A DNA stretch of 64,000 bases from Gammaproteobacteria bacterium HGW-Gammaproteobacteria-11 (GCA_002840055.1 PGZJ01000001.1:186001-250000), one strand, 5' to 3'. Shown: positions 21,066 through 30,340, counted from the first letter of the stretch. The notes: generated by a model not told the origin, from the sequence alone. A program made the numbers and translations.

Positions 21066-21449
21066 ATGATCGTACGCACCCTCAAGGAATGCGAGCAATC
21101 CGAACGCCGCGTGGTTTCAGAGAACTGGGAAAGCGTCCGCATGTTGTTGAAAGACGACAACATGGGCTTCTCGTTCCACATCACCACCATCAAGGCCAAC
21201 ACCGAGACGCATATTCATTATCAGAACCACCTCGAGTCGGTCTATTGCATGAGCGGTAACGGTGAAATACAGACCCTGGCCGACAACAAGGTCTACAAGA
21301 TCGAACCCGGCACACTCTACATACTCGACCAGCATGACGACCATCTGCTGCGCGGTGGCAGCGAAGACATGAAAATGGCCTGCGTATTCAACCCGCCGCT
21401 GTCCGGCAAGGAAGTGCATGACGAGAACGGGGTTTACCCGGTCGATTGA
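21066..21449 (+). CDS. ectC: L-ectoine synthase
   Basis: 127 residues of cupin fold, [16 protein letters not shown]... with the family motifs [20 protein letters not shown] and [12 protein letters not shown]. EctC closes N-gamma-acetyldiaminobutyrate to ectoine by loss of water. ATG 21066 has AGGAG at 21054-21058; a TTG three bases earlier is less likely. No ectoine hydroxylase gene (ectD) follows. Instead there are 328 bp with a repeat element, then the dedicated aspartokinase. Confidence 0.96.
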   Translation: MIVRTLKECEQSERRVVSENWESVRMLLKDDNMGFSFHITTIKANTETHIHYQNHLESVYCMSGNGEIQTLADNKVYKIEPGTLYILDQHDDHLLRGGSEDMKMACVFNPPLSGKEVHDENGVYPVD

Positions 21450-21520
21450 GTGAGCCGCTCAGATACCTATCTCAGTCTGTCATAGCGGACTTGATAGTCT
21501 GCGATATTCAGGTTGGCGTT

Positions 21521-21619
21521 GTTGTCAGCCCCGTGTTCAGGACACGCTGTCAATACATCCCTGTAAGCTCGCTACAGCCATCCATGGCTGTAGACGGTCC
21601 AGAACACAGGACTGACAAC
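21521..21619. repeat. Nested inverted-repeat element between ectC and ask
   Basis: The outer arms of ~23 bp (21521-21543 and 21597-21619, beginning GTTGTCAG and ending CTGACAAC) match at about 20 of 23 positions. Inside is a second perfect palindrome, CTACAGCCAT-CC-ATGGCTGTAG (21572-21593). This ~99-bp doubly nested structure resembles the small mobile or extragenic hairpin repeats (REP/MITE-like) of pseudomonads. Apart from the element, the ~328-bp gap 21450-21777 shows no gene. Confidence 0.6.
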
Positions 21620-21777
21620 ATCGCCTTTGAGCCATGTGCAACCCGAGGAATACAGAAGACCCGCAAGGCATTTAATGCACAAGTCGGAAACGGGTTCGAC
21701 ATACCGCGTCAACAAGCTTGCTTGACCAAGACAAGCAGTACGCCATACCAACACCCACCAGGACGGTAACCAGGACT

Positions 21778-23208
21778 ATGCATACAGTAGAAAAAATCGG
21801 CGGCACCTCGATGAGTCGCTTCGACGAAGTACTGCAGAACATTTTCATTGGCCAACGTCAGGGCGCGGAGCTGTATCAGCGCATTTTTGTGGTCTCCGCC
21901 TATAGCGGCATGACCAACGCCCTGCTTGAACACAAAAAAACCGGTGAGCCCGGCGTCTACGAGCGTTTTGCCAATGCGCACAACGAAGATGCCTGGCTGG
22001 ACGCACTGGATGCCGTGCTGGCCAAGATGAAAGCCAAGAACGCCGAGCTATTCAAGAGCGAGTATGAGCTGCAGGCTGCTGACCGCTTTATTGAAGGGCG
22101 CATCAGTGATGTGCGCGACTGCATGCTCAGCCTCCAGCAACTCTGTAGCTACGGCCATTTTCAGCTCAGTGAACAGTTGATGAAAGTGCGCGAAATGCTT
22201 GCCTCCCTTGGCGAAGCACACAGCGCCTTCAATACCGTACTGGCGCTGAAGAAAAAAGGTCTGCGCGCACGTCTGGCTGATCTGACCGGCTGGAATCTGT
22301 CCGAACCCAAGTCCTTCCAGGACATGATCAAGGACGGTTTTCAGGATATCGACCTGTCCCGCGAGCTGGTCGTGGCGACCGGCTACACGCACTGCCGTGA
22401 AGGCCTGATGAATACCTTTGATCGCGGCTACAGCGAGATCACCTTCGCCCAGATCGCCGCCACCACGGGTGCGCGCGAGGCTATCATCCACAAGGAATAT
22501 CACCTCTCCAGTGCCGACCCAACGCTGGTCGGCGTGGACAAGGTTGTGACCATTGGCCGGACCAATTACGACGTGGCTGACCAGCTGTCGAACCTGGGCA
22601 TGGAGGCCATTCACCCCAAGGCCGCCCGCACCCTGCGTTGCGCCGGCATTCAGTTGCGCATCAAGAACGCCTTCGAACCCGAGCACGGCGGCACCCTGAT
22701 CAGTCAGGACTACTGCAGCGAAAAACCCTGTGTCGAGATCATCGCCGGACGCAAGGATGTCTTTGGCCTGGAAGTCTTTGACCAGGAAATGCTTGGCGAT
22801 GTGGGTTATGACATCGAGATCACCAAGCTGCTCAAGCAACTGCGCCTGTATGTGGTGAACAAGGATTCGGATGCCAACAGCATCACCTACTATGCTTCCG
22901 GATCTCGCAAGATGATCAACCGGGCTGCGCGGCTGATTGAAGAAAAGTACCCCATGGCCCAGGTCAATGTGCACAACATTGCCATCGTTTCTGCCATTGG
23001 TTCTGACCTCAAGGTCAAGGGTATCCTGGCCAAGACCGTTGCCGCACTGGCTGAGGCCGACATCAGCATCCAGGCGATTCACCAGTCGATCCGCCAGGTG
23101 GAGATGCAGTGCATCATCAATGAGGACGATTACGACTCCGCGATCATTGCCTTACACCAGGCACTGATCGAGCCGGAGAACCATGGCGACGTAATTGTCG
23201 CCGCCTGA
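21778..23208 (+). CDS. ask: Ectoine-pathway aspartate kinase
   Basis: 476 residues. Starts MHTVEKIGGTSMSRF, with the kinase KIGGTSM and VVSAYSGMTNALL motifs and C-terminal ACT region (VKGILAKTVAALAEADISIQAIHQS). This form, with an insertion ahead of the catalytic core, is the Ask_Ect type found with ectABC and thought to escape feedback by amino-acid end products, supplying aspartyl phosphate for aspartate semialdehyde. ATG 21778 has CAGGA 7 bp upstream. It lies 328 bp from ectC, so it may have its own promoter. Confidence 0.93.
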   Translation: MHTVEKIGGTSMSRFDEVLQNIFIGQRQGAELYQRIFVVSAYSGMTNALLEHKKTGEPGVYERFANAHNEDAWLDALDAVLAKMKAKNAELFKSEYELQAADRFIEGRISDVRDCMLSLQQLCSYGHFQLSEQLMKVREMLASLGEAHSAFNTVLALKKKGLRARLADLTGWNLSEPKSFQDMIKDGFQDIDLSRELVVATGYTHCREGLMNTFDRGYSEITFAQIAATTGAREAIIHKEYHLSSADPTLVGVDKVVTIGRTNYDVADQLSNLGMEAIHPKAARTLRCAGIQLRIKNAFEPEHGGTLISQDYCSEKPCVEIIAGRKDVFGLEVFDQEMLGDVGYDIEITKLLKQLRLYVVNKDSDANSITYYASGSRKMINRAARLIEEKYPMAQVNVHNIAIVSAIGSDLKVKGILAKTVAALAEADISIQAIHQSIRQVEMQCIINEDDYDSAIIALHQALIEPENHGDVIVAA

Positions 23209-23221
23209 TCCCGCGTCTACC

Positions 23222-24100
23222 TCAGCTCGTCATCGACAGATAAGCGCCGACCAGGTCGGCGCTGCGGGCTGACTGCTCCTGCATGAAGCAATGCCCACCC
23301 GGCATGGCCATGATCTCTACTCGCTGATTGATGGCCTTCAAACGCTGTGCAGACTGGCGCACGAAGGGGTAAGTCTTTTCGCCATAGACCAGCAAGGTTG
23401 GCGTCTGGATACGCCGCAGTGACGACCACAGGCGGCTGGGCATGGATTCAAATACGTCAGCCTCGCGACTGGGGCGGCACTTGAGTTCTACACCCAGCTC
23501 GTGGTGATCCTTCAGTGCATGATCGATATGGGCGCGAAAGGCCGCCTCCTCCCAACCACGAAAAATCCCACGATTGTGCAGCGCACCGTAGGCCGCATCG
23601 CGGTCCGGCCAGTGATGACGACGCGCCCTTGCGCCCTCGGCCATCGGATTGCGACGCACACCTATCAGACTCAGGCTGTGGCGCAAACCGATCAGACTCA
23701 GAGGGAAGAGCACCGGGTCGAGTAATACGGCACGCTGAAACAGCTGCGGATGCGCCGCCAGTATCAGACTGGTCAGGACGCCACCAAAGCTGTGCCCACA
23801 GGCAACGCGGGGTACATCGCCAAAACGCCCGCGACCGGCTTCAAAACATTCCACGGCCAACTCGGCATTGCGGTTCCAGCCGAGAAAACGCCCACCATGA
23901 TCGCTCTCGCCATGCCCCTGCAGATCGCACAGCCAGAGATCAAAGTGCTCCGCCAGCAAGGCCAGCATGGGCTCATAGGTGCGGGTGCAGAAGCCATTGC
24001 CATGCAAATAATGCAGCAAAGGTTTGCCGCTCGGGGGCGTATGCCAGCCACGCAGGGTGAAGCCGGCGGAGGTGTCGTGGGACCAGGGTAGCAACTGCAT
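23222..24100 (-). CDS. Alpha/beta-fold hydrolase
   Basis: 292 residues with HGNGF oxyanion segment, Ser nucleophile in CGHSFGG, and closing AMPGGHCFMQE with the catalytic His. The lid region contains the basic stretch GARARRHHWPDRDAAYGAL. It is an esterase/lipase-type hydrolase of unknown substrate. I place the start at ATG 24100 (MQLLPWSHD), which has AGGAG upstream with an 11-nt spacer. The longer frame to 24157 has no good ribosome site. It converges with ask, with a 13-bp gap. Confidence 0.78.
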   Translation of the reverse strand: MQLLPWSHDTSAGFTLRGWHTPPSGKPLLHYLHGNGFCTRTYEPMLALLAEHFDLWLCDLQGHGESDHGGRFLGWNRNAELAVECFEAGRGRFGDVPRVACGHSFGGVLTSLILAAHPQLFQRAVLLDPVLFPLSLIGLRHSLSLIGVRRNPMAEGARARRHHWPDRDAAYGALHNRGIFRGWEEAAFRAHIDHALKDHHELGVELKCRPSREADVFESMPSRLWSSLRRIQTPTLLVYGEKTYPFVRQSAQRLKAINQRVEIMAMPGGHCFMQEQSARSADLVGAYLSMTS

Positions 24101-24179
24101 GAATGCATGGACTCCTGAACAGCATTGAGCTGCCATTCTAGGGCCTGATTTGCTCACTCACCACATAAATAACAACAGC

Positions 24180-24827
24180 TTATGCCAACCAATCGAGGGT
24201 CAGCAGCAGGCGCCGCTGGCCGGTCTGCAGTGCCGGTGAGCGATGCACCAGACCACGCCCCTGGTTGCCCTGCCAGCGCTCTCCCTTGAGCAAGGCAACA
24301 TGCCCTTCTGCGATCTTCTCTGCCCTGGCGTTGGCCATGGTCTTATCCACCGCTGGCGAGCCCAGTGCCTGGCGAACCACGTCCTGCTCCGGCAACCACT
24401 CGCACCCCGGCCCGACATAGCTGCTGACCAGCCGCACAGGGACTTTATCAACATGCCAGCGCGGGCACATGGCCTGCTCCAGCGTGCGCAGACGAACCCC
24501 TACTGTGCGGGCATCCACCAGACAACTGAACAGGCTGATCAGGTGCTTCAGGTCAGCCATAAAATCGCTATAACCCGGAATATCGGCAGCCAGATTGGTC
24601 AGCGTCGGCAATTGCAGGGCCACAGCCTCATCCTGCACCTCCAGACTGCAGGCCTCTGTCAGATCAATGCCACGCGCCATGAAGGCCTGAAGGAAATGCC
24701 TTACCGAGGCACTCAAGGACCGCTCCCAGACGGCCAGATTGACATCGTCGCGCAGGACGCCAAGCAGGCTATCCAACTCAGGCCCAATGACATGCAGCGG
24801 ATCAGCAAAACGAGTGGCCGGACGCAT
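24180..24827 (-). CDS. DUF1826-family protein, zinc-homeostasis associated
   Basis: 215 residues, with the family core CPRWHVDKVPVRLVSSYVGPGCEWLPE followed by GHVALLKGERW. The paired His/Asp and Cys residues suggest a metal site, but no activity is established for DUF1826 as far as I know. Its start overlaps the stop of the preceding COG0523 GTPase gene (TGATG), so the two are translated together. The Zur-type operator upstream of that gene suggests expression when zinc is scarce. Confidence 0.8.
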   Translation of the reverse strand: MRPATRFADPLHVIGPELDSLLGVLRDDVNLAVWERSLSASVRHFLQAFMARGIDLTEACSLEVQDEAVALQLPTLTNLAADIPGYSDFMADLKHLISLFSCLVDARTVGVRLRTLEQAMCPRWHVDKVPVRLVSSYVGPGCEWLPEQDVVRQALGSPAVDKTMANARAEKIAEGHVALLKGERWQGNQGRGLVHRSPALQTGQRRLLLTLDWLA

Positions 24828-26041
24828 CAGGCCGCCTCCTCAGCCCAGGCACCAAAGGGATCATCCCAACTCTGCCAGACCAGGGGACCGGCGTGCATTT
24901 CCGCATCAGTCAACAAACAGGCATCCAGATCAACATTGAGCTGCTGGAAATCAATATTCTGACCAATAAATACCAGCTCCTGGCGGCAATCACCTACCTG
25001 GGGATCCCAGTTGGCATCAATCGCCGCACGGCTTTCTTCATCCGTCGGCCAGTTGTCCCTGGGCACTGCGGCCCACCAATGCCCGGCGAAGCTGTAGCGC
25101 ATCAAACCACCGGCCTGGGACCAACTGCCTGCCTCGCCCGGTCGGGTCGCCAACCAGAAATAGCCCTTGGAACGCAGCAGGCGACCGTTCTCCCAGGTAC
25201 GGTTGAGAAAATCAAAGAATCGCTGCGGGTGGAATGGCCGCCTGGCCCGATAGACGCTGGAGGCAATGCCGTACTCCTCGGTCTCCGGCACGTGTTCTCC
25301 GCGCAGCTCCTGCAGCCAGCCCGGCGCCATGGCCGCCCGCTCCATACTGAACAGGCCGGTGTTCAATACGCGCTGCAAGGGTACGTTACCCTTGCTCATG
25401 GGAATGATCTGCGCCTGGGCATTCAAGCGTCGCAGAATCGCTTGCAGTTCCTGGGCCTGCTCCGCTGTAATCAGATCCACCTTGCTGATCAGCAGCACAT
25501 CGGCAAACTCGACCTGTTCAATCAGCAAGTCTGTGATCGAACGCTCATCTTCATCGCCCAGGGTCTCACCGCGACTGGCAAGGCTGTCGGAGGCCTGAAA
25601 ATCGGCGAGGAAATTGACCCCATCGACCACCGTCACCATGGTATCCAGACGCGCCAGATCGGACAGACTGCGGCCCTGTTCATCACGGAAGGTGAAGGTC
25701 TCGGCGACCGGCAAAGGCTCGGAAATACCCGTGGATTCAATCAACAGATAATCAAAACGACCCTCCGCGGCCAGACGCGCCACTTCTTCCAGCAGGTCTT
25801 CGCGCAGGGTGCAGCAGATACAGCCGTTGCTCATCTCCACCAGTTTTTCTTCAGCCCGATTGAGCGTAACCTCACGCTGCACCTCGCCGCCATCAATGTT
25901 GATTTCGCTCATGTCATTGACGATCACCGCGACCCGCAGATTCTCGCGGTTACGCAGTATCTGATTGAGCAGCGTGCTTTTACCCGCGCCAAGAAAGCCG
26001 GACAAGACCGTGACGGGGAGGATTGAAGAAGACTGGGTCAT
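24827..26041 (-). CDS. COG0523/CobW-family GTPase, probable zinc metallochaperone (ZigA-like)
   Basis: 404 residues. G1/Walker A GFLGAGKST (15-23), metal-binding GCICC (Cys74, Cys76, Cys77), Walker B LLIESTG, base-recognition SKVD, and a C-terminal CobW_C domain. COG0523 proteins hand metal to client enzymes using GTP; those under Zur control supply zinc in starvation. Here a Zur-like palindrome lies ~40 bp upstream of the ATG at 26041, and the downstream overlapping gene is DUF1826, a common partner. Zinc is inferred from context; the sequence alone does not fix the metal. Confidence 0.88.
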   Translation of the reverse strand: MTQSSSILPVTVLSGFLGAGKSTLLNQILRNRENLRVAVIVNDMSEINIDGGEVQREVTLNRAEEKLVEMSNGCICCTLREDLLEEVARLAAEGRFDYLLIESTGISEPLPVAETFTFRDEQGRSLSDLARLDTMVTVVDGVNFLADFQASDSLASRGETLGDEDERSITDLLIEQVEFADVLLISKVDLITAEQAQELQAILRRLNAQAQIIPMSKGNVPLQRVLNTGLFSMERAAMAPGWLQELRGEHVPETEEYGIASSVYRARRPFHPQRFFDFLNRTWENGRLLRSKGYFWLATRPGEAGSWSQAGGLMRYSFAGHWWAAVPRDNWPTDEESRAAIDANWDPQVGDCRQELVFIGQNIDFQQLNVDLDACLLTDAEMHAGPLVWQSWDDPFGAWAEEAA

Positions 26042-26078
26042 AAGCTGAATCCATGATGGGAGTACGGATTCAAGCCTA

Positions 26079-26109
26079 GCATTAGTTGTTATAACATAAC
26101 AACTAATGC
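26079..26109. promoter_or_regulatory. Zur-type operator palindrome
   Basis: A near-perfect 31-bp palindrome with central GTTAT-AAC-ATAAC and arms GCATTAGTT / AACTAATGC. The core agrees with the gammaproteobacterial Zur box as I know it (GTTATA-N2-ATAAC type). It lies between the COG0523 gene (minus) and a small plus-strand gene, and so could control either or both. Confidence 0.7.
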
Positions 26110-26181
26110 CTTGTACTTTGCGCTGGCAACATCAGGGCGGCCTGCTATGATCTTGAAATACTCCCAGCGCACAGAGTGGCC

Positions 26182-26565
26182 ATGCACCCAGACCTTGGTT
26201 TGACCTATCAACAACAAAACCCCAACGGCGGAGAGTCCATTGATTTTCTGCAAATTCGCTTCAGTGACATCGATTTTGTCAGTACGGATCTGTGCACTAC
26301 CCTGTTCGAGCTACCCTGGGGAGAGCAGGGAGAACCCCATGCCCTGTCACTGGATTTCGACCAGTCACTGTTACTGGAACTGCTCTCACGATTGAGCCCG
26401 GAGGCCCAGCAGCAGTTTCTGGACGAGGTTAACGGCCAACTGCCGCCCTTCCATGTCAGCCTGCCAGAGCCGGTACTGGTGGATCGCGTCAGTTGCGTAC
26501 TGGGCGAGCTTCAGGAAGTTGAAGGCGAGGTGTTCATTCCCTTTGTAATACGTGACATAAGCTGA
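26182..26565 (+). CDS. Hypothetical protein, 127 aa
   Basis: Acidic soluble protein (MHPDLGLTYQQQNPNG...) with no signal peptide, membrane segment or motif that I recognise. ATG 26182 is preferred over GTG 26176; GAG lies 5 bp upstream. It diverges from the COG0523 gene across the Zur-type palindrome, so a link to zinc is possible but unproved. It converges with the SIMPL gene with no gap. Confidence 0.55.
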   Translation: MHPDLGLTYQQQNPNGGESIDFLQIRFSDIDFVSTDLCTTLFELPWGEQGEPHALSLDFDQSLLLELLSRLSPEAQQQFLDEVNGQLPPFHVSLPEPVLVDRVSCVLGELQEVEGEVFIPFVIRDIS

Positions 26566-27285
26566 TCAGCGCAGACTGTAGTCAATACTGGTGACTACCC
26601 GAACACGTTTGATTTCAGGGGTAAAGGGATCTACATCCTCAATCGAAAAATAGCCCTGGGAGGCACGCCGGATGCTGCCGACCTGAGCATCGGCATCGCG
26701 CGCAAACTGGTCAGCCGCAGCGCGCGCATCGCGGGTAGCATGGGCAATCATCTCGGGCTTGATTGATTCAAGTTGGGTAAAGATGAAGCGCGGCTGAAAC
26801 TCATAACTCTGGGTAAGCGCCACCCCGGATTTGACCAGCTCACCTACACCCTGCATGCCCGCCATGACCAAGGCGACATCTTCGGTACGAACCAGCACCG
26901 TGGCTTCTGCCCGGTAACGTTCGGCGGGCAAATTACCGCCGTAGGCATTGGCGTGCTGATCAATGATCTTGGGCATGGATAACTGAATATCCTCGGCTAC
27001 AAAGCCCTTGAGCAGCAGAAACGAACGTATCTGATTCTGTTGGCGGTCAATCTCGCTCTGCAACTCATCCAGACCATTGCCAACCACACTGAAATTGACC
27101 GGCCAGAGCGCCAGATCGGCTTCGACCGTACGCTCGGCCAGACCTTTGACACTGACCACCCTATCCGCGTCCCGAAATTGCAGCAAACCCGATTTGATGC
27201 TGATCGCCATGAATCCCAGAGACAGGGCAACCAAGGCTGCCGCCAGTACCGCCATTGCACCCAACCCCTTGCTGCCAGTCATCAT
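26566..27285 (-). CDS. SIMPL (DUF541) domain periplasmic protein
   Basis: 239 residues from ATG 27285 (AAGGG upstream). An N-terminal membrane or signal helix (about 8-31) is followed by a SIMPL domain with VVSVKGLAERTVEADLALW and later RAEATVLVRTEDV and ARAAADQFARDADAQVG. SIMPL proteins are periplasmic and of poorly understood role, some tied to oxidative or membrane stress. The gene diverges from pomA and is not obviously part of an operon. Confidence 0.8.
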   Translation of the reverse strand: MMTGSKGLGAMAVLAAALVALSLGFMAISIKSGLLQFRDADRVVSVKGLAERTVEADLALWPVNFSVVGNGLDELQSEIDRQQNQIRSFLLLKGFVAEDIQLSMPKIIDQHANAYGGNLPAERYRAEATVLVRTEDVALVMAGMQGVGELVKSGVALTQSYEFQPRFIFTQLESIKPEMIAHATRDARAAADQFARDADAQVGSIRRASQGYFSIEDVDPFTPEIKRVRVVTSIDYSLR

Positions 27286-27449
27286 TGCACCCTTGAACAG
27301 AACATGTAGTTTCAATGTAGCCGAAGCCAGGCCAAACCGGTATTCAATTTGCCACGCAGCCACCCTATACTTGCAACAGTATTTGCTGCAATCTCAGCGC
27401 ACCCGGCATTTACCCTCCCGTACCGGCTCATGTCAGACGAGGCATTCTC

Positions 27450-28223
27450 TTGGATTTAGCTACCCTCATTGGTCTATTGGGTGCGCTCGGCATCATCGGT
27501 TCAGCCGTTGCTCTGGGCGCATCCCCTTCAGTGTTCATGAACGTGCCCTCGCTGCTGATCGTCATCGGCGGCAGCCTGCTGGTGGTGCTGGCAAAATTCA
27601 GCCTGGCGCAGTTTCTGGGTGCCATCAAGGTCGCAGGCCGGGCTTTCAAGTTTCGTTTACCGGATATTGAGGCGAGTATCGCCGAACTGGTCAATCTGTC
27701 GACCATCGCGCGAAAACAGGGATTGTTGGCCCTTGAAGGCCAGGACATAAGCAACCCCTTCCTGAAAAATGGCATACAACTGCTGATTGATGGCCATCCA
27801 CAGGAAACCGTTCGCGCTATCCTGGAAAAGGAGCGTGTCCTGACGCTGGATCGTAACCGTTGGGGGGCCAAGGTCTTCACCGCATTGGGCGATGTCGGCC
27901 CGGCCATGGGCATGATCGGCACCCTCATAGGTCTGGTGCAAATGCTATCCAATATGGAGGATCCCAAGTCCATTGGCCCGGCCATGGCCGTGGCCTTGCT
28001 GACCACCCTGTATGGCGCCATGCTGGCGACAATGATCTGTATTCCGATTGCCGACAAGCTGTCGCTACGCATGACCGAAGAGGCACGCATGCAGAGCCTG
28101 TGGATCGATGCCATTCTGGCGATCCAGGAAGGCACCAACCCCCGCATAGTTGAGCAACTACTGAGCAGTTATCTGCCACCCAACAAACGCGACAAGGCCA
28201 ACGATGAGGCTGCAGAGCGCTGA
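27450..28223 (+). CDS. pomA: Flagellar motor stator subunit A, PomA-like
   Basis: 257 residues with four membrane segments. MDLATLIGLLGALGIIGSAVALG, the cytoplasmic loop and GDVGPAMGMIGTLIGLVQML plus IGPAMAVALLTTLYGAM closely follow sodium-type PomA rather than E. coli MotA. With PomB it forms the ion channel that turns the flagellum. The start is TTG 27450, supported by GAGG 7 bp upstream and the fit to family N-termini. It overlaps pomB at TGATGG, giving coupled translation and stator stoichiometry. Confidence 0.9.
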   Translation: MDLATLIGLLGALGIIGSAVALGASPSVFMNVPSLLIVIGGSLLVVLAKFSLAQFLGAIKVAGRAFKFRLPDIEASIAELVNLSTIARKQGLLALEGQDISNPFLKNGIQLLIDGHPQETVRAILEKERVLTLDRNRWGAKVFTALGDVGPAMGMIGTLIGLVQMLSNMEDPKSIGPAMAVALLTTLYGAMLATMICIPIADKLSLRMTEEARMQSLWIDAILAIQEGTNPRIVEQLLSSYLPPNKRDKANDEAAER

Positions 28224-29128
28224 TGGAGCTGCCAGAGGAAGAGGATAAACCGGGCATCCCCGCCTGGGTCGTGACCTTTGCCGACTTGATGTCGCTATTG
28301 ATGTGTTTTTTCGTGTTGCTGCTGTCCTTCTCGGAAATCGACGCGATGAAGTTCAAACAGATAGCCGGTGAACTGAGCAAAGCCTTTGGTGTTCAGCGCG
28401 AAGTGCCGGCCCTGGATATACCCATGGGCACCAGTCCGATCTTTGACAAGTTCTCACCGGGTATTCCCGAGCCCACGCCGGTCGATGAAGTGCGCCAGCA
28501 GACCACTGAACAACTCCCGGAGCTTGAAACCCTGCGCGCTGAACTGGAAGCAGAGCTGCAGCAACAGGTGGCTGCCACCACCGAGCAGCAAATGCAGGTC
28601 AATATGCAGGCCCTGGAAAATGTGCTGGAACAGGAACTGACCGAAGGACGCCTGCAACTCGAGCAGGATCGCAAGCGCGTGATCATCCGCATTGAAGAGC
28701 GTGGTTCCTTTCCCTCCGGTTCGGCCGATATGACCGAGGACTTCGAGGATATTCTGCTGCGTATTTCCGAGGTTCTGGCACAACTGCCGGGTGAGATTAC
28801 CGTTGAGGGTCACACCGACGACATCCCTATCAATACCCCGCGTTTTCGCTCCAACTGGGACTTGTCTGCCGCACGCTCATCTTCTGTGGCCAATGCCCTG
28901 CTCGCCACAGGTAAAGTGGAGGCCAGCAGGATCAAAGTACAGGGTTATGCCGAGACACGCCCAAGAGCCAGCAACGACTGGCCGGAAACCCGCGCACTGA
29001 ACCGTCGGGTTGAGATTATCGTCGACCTGGCCGAAGCCGCAGACCAATATGAAACCCAACTGCGCGAGTTGATGGATGAGGATATGGGCAAACTGATCCA
29101 GGATTTTGAGATTCAGGATCAGCCCTGA
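28223..29128 (+). CDS. pomB: Flagellar motor stator subunit B, PomB-like
   Basis: 301 residues. One membrane helix with the ion-carrying Asp21 in VTFADLMSLLMCFFVLLLSFSE, a plug/linker rich in Gln and Glu, then an OmpA-like peptidoglycan-binding domain (EGHTDDIPINT... SNWDLSAARS ... NRRVEI). It anchors the stator to the wall. The similarity to PomB and the marine setting suggest sodium coupling, an inference. A 72-bp spacer separates it from convergent flhB. Confidence 0.9.
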   Translation: MELPEEEDKPGIPAWVVTFADLMSLLMCFFVLLLSFSEIDAMKFKQIAGELSKAFGVQREVPALDIPMGTSPIFDKFSPGIPEPTPVDEVRQQTTEQLPELETLRAELEAELQQQVAATTEQQMQVNMQALENVLEQELTEGRLQLEQDRKRVIIRIEERGSFPSGSADMTEDFEDILLRISEVLAQLPGEITVEGHTDDIPINTPRFRSNWDLSAARSSSVANALLATGKVEASRIKVQGYAETRPRASNDWPETRALNRRVEIIVDLAEAADQYETQLRELMDEDMGKLIQDFEIQDQP

Positions 29129-29200
29129 ATATCCAGCTGGCCGAGTTGCGGTAAAGCGGTCGTCTTAGCCGCGCCCACGACCAGCACTACCTTAGGCGCA

Positions 29201-30340
29201 TCACTCGTCGCGACGCAACTCCTCGGGGATATCCGGCTTGGGCATGGGGCCCGGCGCCTTACCCTGCCCGGCCCGGTATTGACGCAACTGAAAGACGTAT
29301 GCCAGTACCTGTGCCACGGCCAGATAAAGCCCTGACGGAATCTGCTGTTCCAACTCGGTACTGTAGAACACCGCACGCGCCAGTGGCGGCGACTCCAGCA
29401 CCACCACATTGTGCTCTGCTGCCACTTCACGAATGCGCTGGGCGACAAAGTCAGCGCCCTTGGCCACCAGCACCGGCGCGCCGGCCTGCAGCGGATCATA
29501 TTTCAACGCCACGGCAAAATGCGTCGGGTTGGTAATCACCACGTCAGCCTTGGGCACTTCGCCCATCATCCGACGCTCGGCCATTTCACGCTGCAATTGA
29601 CGAATGCGCGACTTGACCTCGGGTTTGCCCTCGGAATCCTTGTACTCGTCCTTGATTTCCTGTTTGGTCATCAGCAGCTTTTGCTTGTTATCCCAGAGCT
29701 GGAACGGAATATCCACCGCGGCGATCAAAATCAGCGAGCTGGCCAGCAGCAACAAAGCCTGCCCCAGTATCCAGGCGCTGTGTTCAATGGCATCCGGCAG
29801 GGCTTCGTTGCTGAGCGCCATCAGCTCCTTCTGATTAAGCCGCAGTACCAACAGCGCCATGGCCAGCACCACCAGAAACTTGGCCAATGCCTTCAACAAC
29901 TCAACCAGTGCCTTGAGGGAAAACATCCGTTTCAGGCCGGCCAACGGATCCATGCGCTCAAACTTGGGCGCCATCGACTTGAGGCTGAGCAGCCAGCCGC
30001 CAAGCAAAATCGGGCCGCCTATGGCCGCGATCAGCAAGACAATAAACAACGGGGCAAGCACATCCAGCCCAATACCCACCGAAGCCAACAAATGCATGCC
30101 CATACTGTCTGTGGCATACAGGGATTGGCGTTCAAGGGTAAAATTGAAGGCCATCAGATTCAACAGATTGGCGACCATGGCCGGACCCAGCATGATCAAA
30201 CCGACCGCGGCAAACATCACCACGGCCAGCGTGTTCAGCTCCTTGGAGCGCGGGACCTGGCCCTTGTCACGGGATTCCTTTAGGCGTTTCTCCGTGGGCT
30301 CTTCGGTTTTTTCCTGGCCACTGTCCGGTTGTTCGGCCAT
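29201..30340 (-). CDS. flhB: Flagellar type III export switch protein FlhB
   Basis: 379 residues with four membrane helices and a cytoplasmic domain containing the autocleavage motif NPTHFAVALKYD. FlhB controls the substrate switch from rod/hook to filament proteins, together with FliK. The N-terminus is the usual charged GQEKTEEPTEKRLKESRDKGQ. Last gene of the fliL-flhB run in this window, starting on the base where fliR ends. Confidence 0.96.
   Translation of the reverse strand: MAEQPDSGQEKTEEPTEKRLKESRDKGQVPRSKELNTLAVVMFAAVGLIMLGPAMVANLLNLMAFNFTLERQSLYATDSMGMHLLASVGIGLDVLAPLFIVLLIAAIGGPILLGGWLLSLKSMAPKFERMDPLAGLKRMFSLKALVELLKALAKFLVVLAMALLVLRLNQKELMALSNEALPDAIEHSAWILGQALLLLASSLILIAAVDIPFQLWDNKQKLLMTKQEIKDEYKDSEGKPEVKSRIRQLQREMAERRMMGEVPKADVVITNPTHFAVALKYDPLQAGAPVLVAKGADFVAQRIREVAAEHNVVVLESPPLARAVFYSTELEQQIPSGLYLAVAQVLAYVFQLRQYRAGQGKAPGPMPKPDIPEELRRDE

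Noticed and set aside
24893-26026. 377-aa plus-strand ORF opposite the COG0523 gene
   Set aside because: Exact antisense shadow of a gene with clear GTPase motifs.
29411-30283. 290-aa plus-strand ORF opposite flhB
   Set aside because: Antisense shadow; Gln/His-rich composition arising from the reverse complement of flhB.
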